Source: Leucothrix mucor (lineage in GTDB: Bacteria > Pseudomonadota > Gammaproteobacteria > Thiotrichales > Thiotrichaceae). From it: a stretch of DNA of 7,336 nucleotides. The stretch is from assembly GCA_015662325.1 (NCBI GenBank), contig DQUJ01000264.1:1-7336 (forward strand). The letters run 5' to 3'. The first letter of the stretch is position 1. Every line of letters starts with the position of its first letter. Position numbers and translations under genes: made by a program. Below, piece by piece: positions 1-6,520 of the stretch. The notes under the pieces are model-generated. The model searched no databases. It was not told where the DNA came from and saw only the letters and a list, made by a program, of their open reading frames with translations.

Positions 1-243
1 GCAACTTGTACAGGCTATTTTTTTATTTTTACTTAAGCGTACATCGTTAAATAATAATTCACCCAATTTAATTGCATTAGGATTATTTAAAACACCGTTA
101 GATGGATCTCGACTGTGTAGTGGAATACTTTTAAAAGAAAACTGCTTGAGTTGTTGTAAGTCTGCGTTTGACCATTGTTCTGCCTGAAGCGAAAGAGAAA
201 ACAAGAGTTGAAACAGAAGAAAGATTCGAAAAAAATTACGCAT
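1..243 (-). CDS. Di-haem cytochrome c peroxidase / MauG family protein, N-terminal part (cut by window edge)
   Basis: Only the first 81 codons lie in the window, and the frame is open to the edge. Residues 1-21 (MRNFFRIFLL then a hydrophobic run ending SLQA) form a signal peptide, giving a periplasmic or exported protein. Residues 60-81 read LGELLFNDVRLSKNK, then IACTSC. This matches the block before the first haem site in bacterial di-haem peroxidases (LG..LF.D.RLS....ISC.SCH). The final CTSC is the start of a CxxCH haem motif, and the His codon falls just outside the window. Family members reduce H2O2 with electrons from small donors. The MauG branch instead oxidises residues of a partner protein. 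The deciding residue (Met or Tyr near the second haem) is not visible. The start ATG lies one base after the TAA of the upstream YtkA-like gene, and I see no clear Shine-Dalgarno sequence, so translational coupling is likely. The family call is confident; the subfamily is open. Confidence 0.85.
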   Translation of the reverse strand, partial: MRNFFRIFLLFQLLFSLSLQAEQWSNADLQQLKQFSFKSIPLHSRDPSNGVLNNPNAIKLGELLFNDVRLSKNKKIACTSC

Positions 244-244
244 T

Positions 245-745
245 TTAGATTGAAAAATCAAACTCAACCTGATCAACAAGACTTGAGTCACTGTTTTTTA
301 TATGAAAGCGTAGAAACCAATCACCTGGCATACTAAATTTAAGCCCTTTAATTTGATAGAGGCTGTCTGTTGCCAACCAACTAACAACGGGCGATGTTGG
401 CAAACCGTGTTGATGAGCCGGCATACCGCCTTCTAAAAAAATTGTTGCGTTTTTTAATGGATGTTTTTTGCCTTCTTTAGGCGCTTTTTTTAGCGTATCA
501 ATTTGCAACTGACAATCTTGAAAAGAACCCACGCTTGGCGCTGATGAACAGACTAATTTCACATTGAAATGTTTATCTTTCGATAGTTGTTTCATTTCCC
601 ACTGTGGGGGAGTCACTTGATCGTTTATTAACGTGCTTGCAGGAGTGTTTGATACTTTATTAGTTTCAGTATTCGTTTCTGCAAACAAAACCCCTGCAAA
701 CACTAACAGCAATGGGAACAAGAACAGTATGAGCTTTTTCATCAT
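245..745 (-). CDS. Exported YtkA/FixH-like small protein, putative copper-binding
   Basis: This 166-aa protein begins MMKK followed by a hydrophobic stretch to about residue 22 (VLFA, then ET), a typical signal peptide or a single N-terminal anchor. A low-complexity Thr/Asn/Ser linker covers residues 23-45. The folded part carries EGGMPAHQHGLPTSP (residues 105-119) and later GLKFSMPGDWF (134-144). These two blocks are the hallmark of YtkA-like/FixH-like beta-sandwich domains. H111, H113, M108 and M139 could bind a metal such as copper, but this is inference. C66 and C78 could form a disulfide. The start has two adjacent ATGs, and the ribosome site upstream is weak (AAGATAG). The TAA is one base from the ATG of the di-haem peroxidase-family gene, so the two are surely co-transcribed. 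A copper or haem-protein assembly role would fit this pairing. No specific function is proven by the sequence. Confidence 0.75.
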   Translation of the reverse strand: MMKKLILFLFPLLLVFAGVLFAETNTETNKVSNTPASTLINDQVTPPQWEMKQLSKDKHFNVKLVCSSAPSVGSFQDCQLQIDTLKKAPKEGKKHPLKNATIFLEGGMPAHQHGLPTSPVVSWLATDSLYQIKGLKFSMPGDWFLRFHIKNSDSSLVDQVEFDFSI

Positions 746-789
746 GGTATCTATCTTTTAATTATTTAGCCATTACGAGGCATTACACG

Positions 790-816
790 ATCACATTCTA
801 TACAACAGTTTGTGAT
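790..816. promoter_or_regulatory. Inverted repeat ATCACA-N15-TGTGAT, possible operator
   Basis: Six-base arms ATCACA (790-795) and TGTGAT (811-816) are exact reverse complements separated by 15 bases. They lie between the candidate promoter and the start of the YtkA-like gene, and the right arm overlaps the proposed -10. The half-sites resemble CRP/FNR-type TGTGA, but the order is reversed (TCACA first) and the spacing is much too wide for a CRP site. It may bind another regulator or be chance in AT-rich DNA. Confidence 0.2.
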
Positions 817-842
817 TATGCCTTGATATTTAACAGTTCCAA
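815..842 (-). promoter_or_regulatory. Candidate sigma-70 promoter for the YtkA-like and MauG/peroxidase-like genes
   Basis: On the minus strand, TTGGAA (837-842) and CATAAT (815-820) are separated by 16 bases, four and five matches to the -35 and -10 consensus. This would start transcription about 60 bases upstream of the YtkA-like ATG at 745. The 746-929 gap holds no gene I can support. The call rests on eye matching in AT-rich DNA, where such matches are common. Confidence 0.35.
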
Positions 843-916
843 TGAGAAATCTCTGATTAAGAATTACATCATAACTTCAAAAAAGGAGATTCATTTACAA
901 TTAAATACCGCCGCAT

Positions 917-941
917 GGTTCTGACTATATTAGTCAGAACC
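917..941 (-). terminator. Perfect 11-bp hairpin across the stop codon of the large oxidase-like gene
   Basis: GGTTCTGACTA (917-927) and TAGTCAGAACC (931-941) pair perfectly around a 3-base loop. The stem contains the last codons, and the TAA stop (932-930) falls partly in the loop. On the minus-strand transcript the sequence after the stem is ATGCGGCGG, with no U-run, so this is not a standard intrinsic terminator for that gene. On the plus strand it is followed by TTTT, which would suit an antisense terminator. It may mark the RNA 3' end, protect it from exonucleases, or attenuate readthrough into the YtkA-like gene. Confidence 0.4.
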
Positions 942-3900
942 TTTTCTGAATCTTAATAAACCAATAAATCCAATGAACAATAACCATTCAACTGGCAGTG
1001 AACCGCCTCCACTTGATGTTTCTATCGCAGGAGAAGAACCCGTGCCTACTTTAATCAGTACAGTAATAACCGAGCTATCAAACGTGCCATCATTTACAAC
1101 ATAGCTAAAGCTATCATCGCCCTGGAAACCCGTTTTAGGTTTATAAGTAAAATTACGACCTGATTCATTAAAGCCTGTAATAACACCATTTTCTGGCTGC
1201 CTTACAATTCGATACGTTAAAGTATCATTATCTACATCGGTAGCTGATAACGTTAATGTTTTACTACCATTTTTAATGACAGATACTCTTTGCGCATTAC
1301 CTGTAGGTCTAGTTGCAGATTGTTGTGTACCACCACTGAGTTTATACTCTAGATAGTTTTGATTATCTGGGTAAAGGTCTTCACTCGTTCCACCATAAGC
1401 ACCATTGTCACCTCGTAACACAAGGCGTATTTTATGTGGATTGCCAATTGCGCTACGTGCAAAGCTAAATTCTGCAGTGTTCGCGTTGTATTGCAATGTT
1501 GTGGTTACACTTGCACCCCAGCTCCAGCTATCACCGTCGCCTGTATATTTTTGTAACTGCGTGCCTTCAAGAATATAATCTGCACCAATATTACCAATAC
1601 TATATCCCGTTGCTGTATTGCCATCGGTATCTAAATACGCTTGCCAACCCCAGTTCATATAAGTACCGCTGTTGTTATCCTCACTGATAGAACCATGGTT
1701 TTTGTACATAAGATAAAGTGTATCTGCATTATGTGCCATTGCAGCACGCTGCCAGTTAATAACATTGTTCGTGCCTGATATATCATTGGGGTCATCTTCA
1801 AATGCCGTTAATGAACTCCACTCTTCAATATTACCATCCACATTTATACTACTCACTAAATTAGATATTACGCCTGTTTGTGATCCCGTCACGTTAATTG
1901 TCACCGTGACCGTTGCGCTATCTGAATTTCCATCACTGGCATTAAATCGGAAACGATCTTGCCCTGTAAACCCAGCATCAGGTGTATAAACCACATTTGG
2001 TGCTGTGCCGCTCAATGTACCGTGTAGCGGGCTAGCATCAATATTGTACGTTAATGGATCGTTATCAGGATCTGTCGCAATTAAGGTAATATTTGCACTA
2101 GAACCAGAAGTAACCGATACCGTTTGCGTAAACGCTACAGGTCTATTACCTGATCCGCCATTACCTGAAAACTCATAATCAAAATAACGTAAGCTTGAGC
2201 CTGCACTATTTTGTCCATCAGGATATAAGTCTGTTCCCGTTCCTTGATACGATTCATTATTACCACTAAATGCAACACGAATAGAAGAAGGGTTTCCAAT
2301 CATACTGCGAGATAAAGCTAGTTCTGCAATTTTTCCACTGTATTGAGATTGAGCTAGACCTTCATGCTGCCAACTCCAATTCATACCACTACCGGTGTAA
2401 CGCAAAATCTGATTACCTTCGATGATAAAATCAGCACCGATTGCACCTGTTTTATAACCTGTATTGATGTTTTTATCCGCATCAATATACGTTTGCCAGC
2501 CCCACGCTAAATAAGAACCACGAGTACTTACAGGATCAATATTGCCTCTATTCGTATAAAGCAGGTATAAATTTTGATCAGTATGTGCCAACGTAGCATT
2601 CTGCCAATCAATCACACCTGAGGCATCATCAGCATCATCAGAGAAACGGGTTAAACCATTCCAATCGGATGCATTTCCATTTACCGTAATTTCACTATTA
2701 ACAAAGTTAGAAACCGCTCCGCCTACTTGACCAGAAGTAACCGTTATTGCCACTGTTGCAATTGCGCTATTCACGGTTCCATCATTGACTCTAAACTTAA
2801 AGCTATCCGCACCGGTATAATTGTTATTTGCTGTGTAAACAAGATTTGGAGCAGAACCACTCAATGAACCATGAGTCGGCTGTGTGGTGACTTGATAAGA
2901 CAATACATTACCATCTACATCACTACCGTTTAGAATTACACTAATTGATGCGCCGCTGCCTACTGATATTTGCTGTCCATTGGCAACAGGTCGTGTGTTC
3001 GTATTGCCACTTCCACTAAACGCATAACTTAAGAAGCCAGAATCGGGATAGCGATCCACACTGGTGCCAGAGAATGCGGCATTTGTACCTATAAACACTG
3101 CACGCATTGATTGAGGGTTACCAATTAATGCTCTAGAAAAATTCATTTCAACTGTTTTTGCGCGATAGTTTAATTGTGACTGCCCGACATTCTCCCAAGC
3201 CCAACTTTCACCTGTTCCTATGTAGCGTTGAATACTTGGGCCTTCGATAATAAAGTCAGCACCAATACCGTTAGTTTGATAACCTGTTGCGGCATTATTA
3301 TCAGTATCAAAATAGCCCTGCCAACCCCACGGAATATAGTTTCCAGAGACATTGTTAGGGTCTACATTCTGTCTGTTCTCATACGCTAAATAGACTTTAT
3401 CCGTACTATGTGCAATGCCAACTTTTAACCAATCAATTTGGTTGTTCGCACCACTAATATCATCGGGATCATTGCCAAAGAATCGAATACCAGTCCAATC
3501 ATTTATTTGTCCATCCATCGTAAAGCGGCTATTAGTTACTTGATTAGAAACCGAACCAGATGAAGGTGCTGTTACCGACCAGCTAAAACGTTTAGTTGCG
3601 CTACTGGTAGCATCACTGGCTTTTAAGGTAATCGTATAAGTTCCAGCACGCGTTAAACTACCGGAAATTGTACCGTTAGTGCTATTAATTGATAAACCCG
3701 TTGGTAAACCCGTTGCACTAAAACGTAAACTATCTCCGTCTGCATCTGTTGCTCGAATAGATAAATTAACAGAGTCTCCAACCAGACCCGATTGATTACC
3801 AGGTGACGTTAATTGTGGAGGGTTATTTATATTGACTGTCGATACAGTCCAGTTAAATTGAGCAGTACTGCTTGCAGTACCATCACTTACTGTAATTTTT

Positions 3901-5336
3901 ACCGTATGATTGCCTGCACTTGAGGTTGCCAACGTGCCACTAATAACACCAGTATTGCTATTAATAACTAAGCCTGCAGGTAAACCCGTTGCAGAATAGT
4001 TTAGAGAATCACCATCAATATCACTTGCTTGAATAGCCAAATTAACGGATGTTCCTGTTTGTGATGTTTGACTTACTGGCGCAGAAATAGTCGGCGGTGT
4101 ATTCGTTACAACTTGTGGGCTCAAAGGATTAGATGCATGCCAATCGCGAGGAATAATTTGCAGATGGCTCCAATGTGCATCCATGTGCGGCGCATCTTCA
4201 GCGCGCGGCATATGGTAGAATGTAACGCCGGCCCAAATCACAACATCTTGATTTGCAATGCTTTGACCATCAACAAACTCAGCTAAGTTTTTACGCCCAC
4301 TGGGGTTGTGTGATGCAAATTTTTCACTATTATTGTGTCGTGTAACATAAAAATCATTATGCGTAAAAGGCTCACTAGCAGGCCCAATATCTTGATGGCC
4401 TGTTTCACCCAAAACAATGTCATACGACATAGTATGATTGTTTGAATTTTTAATTGCTTTATCACGAATGCGCCAGCGACGCATCGTATCTGGATTCACT
4501 TTACGAGAAGTTTCCGAATTAAATACCGTTACTTCTCGCTGACGTTTTCCGTTGACTAATGGGAAGTTTATTTCTTCAACAATATCATCTTTATTTGTTT
4601 TATTTAAATCAAAGTCTAATTTCCAGAAAAAGTTATGAAGATGTGAAATACCCGTGCGACCATCACCCATCTTCCAACCACGGCTTTCATTACCACCTGA
4701 ACGTTGTAACGCACCCGTTGCACCCATCCAAGGTTCTATCGTGCCATCATCCATAAAGCGCCATGTTGGAATATAATAATAAGCACCTACGGGAGAAACA
4801 CTGAACAAACTTAAATTATGTCCTTTTAAACTATTGCTACCACTTTTAAATGCAAAGTCACGTTTTTCTATTTGTTTACACAATACATTTTTACTACCAA
4901 ACCTTAATCTTGTACCACCAACACATTCATCGGCTTGTAAATCCACCATATTATTACCACCAATACCATAGTCTGAAATATCATGATAGCGTTGGCCATT
5001 ATCATCATAAGGTACGTGGATTTGTGCTACAGCCGCATGATTCAATATCATACGACGCTGTCCATTTTTAGGCGTGTAATAAATATGATGGAAAATAATA
5101 CCTTCGCGTTGACGATGCTCCCAACACATATCCCAGCGTGAGCCGTTTGGCAGTGTTTCATTGACATAGAAACTATCACCACAATGCTCAGCCGCTGTTG
5201 CAGATGACGTTGGTATAAAAAGGGAAGCTAAAACCAACACGAGTGTTAACAATGGCAATGACAGAAGTGATGCCAATCCATCTTGCATCAAATTTTGTTT
5301 TTTGTATTTTATTATGTTTTTCATTTTATTATTCAT
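930..5336 (-). CDS. Giant exported copper amine oxidase-like protein with Ig/CBM9-like/cadherin-like repeats and GlyGly-CTERM tail
   Basis: This is a 1468-aa protein. I chose the ATG at 5336, four bases after the upstream stop; the ATG at 5324 is also possible. Upstream in-frame codons would overlap the previous gene and add nothing signal-like. A basic N-terminus and hydrophobic stretch end at ATAA, with cleavage near residue 49. Residues 50-408 match the CAO catalytic domain: VPYDD (Tyr110), the HDISDYGIGG base motif (Asp119), VGAYYYI with the TPQ-position Tyr186, DGTIEP..GATG, HLHNFFW (His232, His234) and HMPRAED (His375). The usual N-Y-D/E around the TPQ is A-Y-Y here. Family enzymes oxidise primary amines to aldehyde, NH3 and H2O2. 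Two He_PIG-like domains follow (about 411-501 and 506-589), then three CBM9/DOMON-like plus Big_9-like units (597-866, 875-1149, 1156-1430). The tail is SGGGSLP, a hydrophobic segment and RFRK (1442-1465). There are no N2/N3 domains. Substrate and activity are unproven. Confidence 0.85.
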   Translation of the reverse strand: MNNKMKNIIKYKKQNLMQDGLASLLSLPLLTLVLVLASLFIPTSSATAAEHCGDSFYVNETLPNGSRWDMCWEHRQREGIIFHHIYYTPKNGQRRMILNHAAVAQIHVPYDDNGQRYHDISDYGIGGNNMVDLQADECVGGTRLRFGSKNVLCKQIEKRDFAFKSGSNSLKGHNLSLFSVSPVGAYYYIPTWRFMDDGTIEPWMGATGALQRSGGNESRGWKMGDGRTGISHLHNFFWKLDFDLNKTNKDDIVEEINFPLVNGKRQREVTVFNSETSRKVNPDTMRRWRIRDKAIKNSNNHTMSYDIVLGETGHQDIGPASEPFTHNDFYVTRHNNSEKFASHNPSGRKNLAEFVDGQSIANQDVVIWAGVTFYHMPRAEDAPHMDAHWSHLQIIPRDWHASNPLSPQVVTNTPPTISAPVSQTSQTGTSVNLAIQASDIDGDSLNYSATGLPAGLVINSNTGVISGTLATSSAGNHTVKITVSDGTASSTAQFNWTVSTVNINNPPQLTSPGNQSGLVGDSVNLSIRATDADGDSLRFSATGLPTGLSINSTNGTISGSLTRAGTYTITLKASDATSSATKRFSWSVTAPSSGSVSNQVTNSRFTMDGQINDWTGIRFFGNDPDDISGANNQIDWLKVGIAHSTDKVYLAYENRQNVDPNNVSGNYIPWGWQGYFDTDNNAATGYQTNGIGADFIIEGPSIQRYIGTGESWAWENVGQSQLNYRAKTVEMNFSRALIGNPQSMRAVFIGTNAAFSGTSVDRYPDSGFLSYAFSGSGNTNTRPVANGQQISVGSGASISVILNGSDVDGNVLSYQVTTQPTHGSLSGSAPNLVYTANNNYTGADSFKFRVNDGTVNSAIATVAITVTSGQVGGAVSNFVNSEITVNGNASDWNGLTRFSDDADDASGVIDWQNATLAHTDQNLYLLYTNRGNIDPVSTRGSYLAWGWQTYIDADKNINTGYKTGAIGADFIIEGNQILRYTGSGMNWSWQHEGLAQSQYSGKIAELALSRSMIGNPSSIRVAFSGNNESYQGTGTDLYPDGQNSAGSSLRYFDYEFSGNGGSGNRPVAFTQTVSVTSGSSANITLIATDPDNDPLTYNIDASPLHGTLSGTAPNVVYTPDAGFTGQDRFRFNASDGNSDSATVTVTINVTGSQTGVISNLVSSINVDGNIEEWSSLTAFEDDPNDISGTNNVINWQRAAMAHNADTLYLMYKNHGSISEDNNSGTYMNWGWQAYLDTDGNTATGYSIGNIGADYILEGTQLQKYTGDGDSWSWGASVTTTLQYNANTAEFSFARSAIGNPHKIRLVLRGDNGAYGGTSEDLYPDNQNYLEYKLSGGTQQSATRPTGNAQRVSVIKNGSKTLTLSATDVDNDTLTYRIVRQPENGVITGFNESGRNFTYKPKTGFQGDDSFSYVVNDGTFDSSVITVLIKVGTGSSPAIETSSGGGSLPVEWLLFIGFIGLLRFRKGSD
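933..1013 (-). other. GlyGly-CTERM-like C-terminal sorting signal of the oxidase-like protein
   Basis: The last 27 codons of the large gene encode SGGGSLP, a short hydrophobic helix (WLLFIGFIGLL) and a basic end, RFRKGSD. This three-part layout is that of GlyGly-CTERM proteins. In that system a rhombosortase (intramembrane rhomboid protease) cuts near the Gly motif, and the proteins usually leave through the type II secretion system to the cell surface or medium. The rhombosortase gene is not in the window. The pattern is clear by eye, but the specific family call is by motif only. Confidence 0.75.
1047..3548 (-). repeat. Three tandem ~280-residue units (CBM9/DOMON-like + cadherin/Big_9-like) inside the large gene
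   Basis: Unit 1 is encoded at about 3548-2739, unit 2 at 2714-1890 and unit 3 at 1871-1047, with starts 278 and 281 codons apart. Each unit opens with VSN or ISN and a V/M-[DN]-G...[DE]W stretch. It then has WGWQ.Y.D.D.N..TGY, an IGAD[FY]I[IL]EG block, a Y.G.G..W.W block, and an IGNP block with a late YPD. These fit a CBM9/DOMON-like beta sandwich. The second half has a RP start, D.D.(N/D).L.Y, HG.LSG or NGVITG, Y....G..G.D.F.....(N/S)DG and a final TV.I.V, typical of calcium-binding cadherin-like/Big_9 domains. The copies have diverged in protein sequence, so this is an old intragenic duplication. A likely role is to bind polysaccharide or matrix, or to act as a stalk. Confidence 0.85.
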
Positions 5337-5340
5337 ATTC

Positions 5341-6519
5341 TTATAAACGAGTCGTTGAAGTCCAATCTCGTGGTAGTAAAATAAAACTACTCCATTGCGG
5401 AGCAGCAGAAGAAAAATCTTCATCTCGTGGTAATGTGTGATGGCTTAAGCGATACCAAACAACAATATCTTTTGCATTAATATTTTCTGAATTTACAAAT
5501 TCACTCACGTTTGCGCCACAATTATTAGTTGGGTTATTCACAGCAAAACGCTCGCATGCCTTATAGTTTGTAAAATACACATCATTTTTCAGCCAAGGGG
5601 ATGAACTATTACCTTTATTTTGATCGGCATAATTAAGCATCACCATTTCATAAGAAATAAATCTATTTGACGAATTCCTAACGCTCTTATCACGTATACG
5701 CCAAAATTTCTTTTCTGCTGGTGTAAAAGAAGCAGCTAATTCACTTGAAATCGTTTGTATTTGTTTAGTCTTAGTCAGTCGATCAGTCGAAGGGACACTC
5801 TTAATCTGTTCAATTACATCATTGTTATTGGATGAATCAATATCAAAATCCAAACGCCAGAAATAGTGATCAACAAAACTAGTCGCTATTTTATTCTGAG
5901 CTGTTACCTTCCAACCTGCAGATGCATTGGTGGTTGTTTTTGTAAACTGACCCGTTAAACCAACACTGGGTTCTATTGTGCCGTTTTCTAAGAATCTCCA
6001 ACGAACAATAAACTCACGCGAACCTGCTGCAGAAATACTATAAACATCTAGCTTGCTGCCTTGTCTACGTGCGTTATTTTTATAACGGTAAATATAGCCA
6101 GCCGCTTCATAGCTTGAACAAACAACATTGCGCCCTGCTTCTTTATGTAATTGACCATCACACATCTCAGGTGTGAGTGTTTGTAAATGACTACCGCCTA
6201 AACCTGCACCTGTGACTAAAAACTCACTGGTAGAGCCATCATCGTATTCTGTTTGTATTTGAGAAAGACTGGCTTCACCCAATACACGACGGCGCGGTTT
6301 ACCCACCGCTTTATAGTGTATATCGCTATACACAACGCCTTCTGCATCACGTACTTGCCAACATAAGTCCCATTTTGCACCGGAAGAAAATGTTTTTGAA
6401 ATAGTATGCCCCGCTGGGCATGCCGTTCCATTAGGGCGTGCTTGAGCAATACTTATGTTTAAATTAACTAAGACTAAAAGCAATAATGCTACACTTGATT
6501 TGAACGATATATTTTTCAT
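5341..6519 (-). CDS. Exported copper amine oxidase-like pseudoenzyme (catalytic domain only)
   Basis: This 392-aa protein starts at the ATG at 6519 (MKNISFK), one base after the upstream TAA. An in-frame ATG ten codons earlier would overlap that gene and spoil the signal peptide. Residues 1-27 form a signal peptide ending AQA. The rest aligns by eye end to end with the catalytic domain of the next gene, including four matching Cys (34, 53, 120, 134), EYDDG, WRFLENGTIEP..G.TG, WRLDFDID and LPRDED. At the functional sites the residues differ: Leu101 replaces the base Asp, Arg168 the TPQ Tyr, Phe215 and Asp217 the HxH pair, and Thr362 the third copper His. TPQ formation and amine oxidation by the classical route should be impossible. 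Neighbouring His218, His360 and His361 could bind another metal. Spacing to the large oxidase-like gene is four bases. A structural partner, regulator or binding-only role is likely. It has no Ig domains and no sorting tail. Confidence 0.8.
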   Translation of the reverse strand: MKNISFKSSVALLLLVLVNLNISIAQARPNGTACPAGHTISKTFSSGAKWDLCWQVRDAEGVVYSDIHYKAVGKPRRRVLGEASLSQIQTEYDDGSTSEFLVTGAGLGGSHLQTLTPEMCDGQLHKEAGRNVVCSSYEAAGYIYRYKNNARRQGSKLDVYSISAAGSREFIVRWRFLENGTIEPSVGLTGQFTKTTTNASAGWKVTAQNKIATSFVDHYFWRLDFDIDSSNNNDVIEQIKSVPSTDRLTKTKQIQTISSELAASFTPAEKKFWRIRDKSVRNSSNRFISYEMVMLNYADQNKGNSSSPWLKNDVYFTNYKACERFAVNNPTNNCGANVSEFVNSENINAKDIVVWYRLSHHTLPRDEDFSSAAPQWSSFILLPRDWTSTTRL

Positions 6520-6520
6520 A

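Noticed and set aside
879..884. T6 run on the minus strand as the U-tract of a terminator
   Set aside because: It lies more than 30 bases beyond the 917-941 hairpin and has no stem of its own directly before it.
5337..5423. Longer N-terminus for the giant oxidase-like protein starting at 5423
   Set aside because: It would overlap 83 bases of the previous gene and put about 29 extra residues ahead of a good signal peptide. The ATG at 5336 follows the upstream stop directly.
1496..5440. Short plus-strand open frames within the large gene (e.g. 1496-1687, 4559-4756, 4850-5071)
   Set aside because: They are antisense to strongly domain-supported coding sequence, have His/Tyr/Ser-rich compositions typical of shadow frames, and show no recognisable domain.
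6216..6449. Minus-strand frame of 77 codons overlapping the pseudoenzyme gene
   Set aside because: It lies entirely inside the pseudoenzyme coding region in another frame and has no signal or motif of its own.
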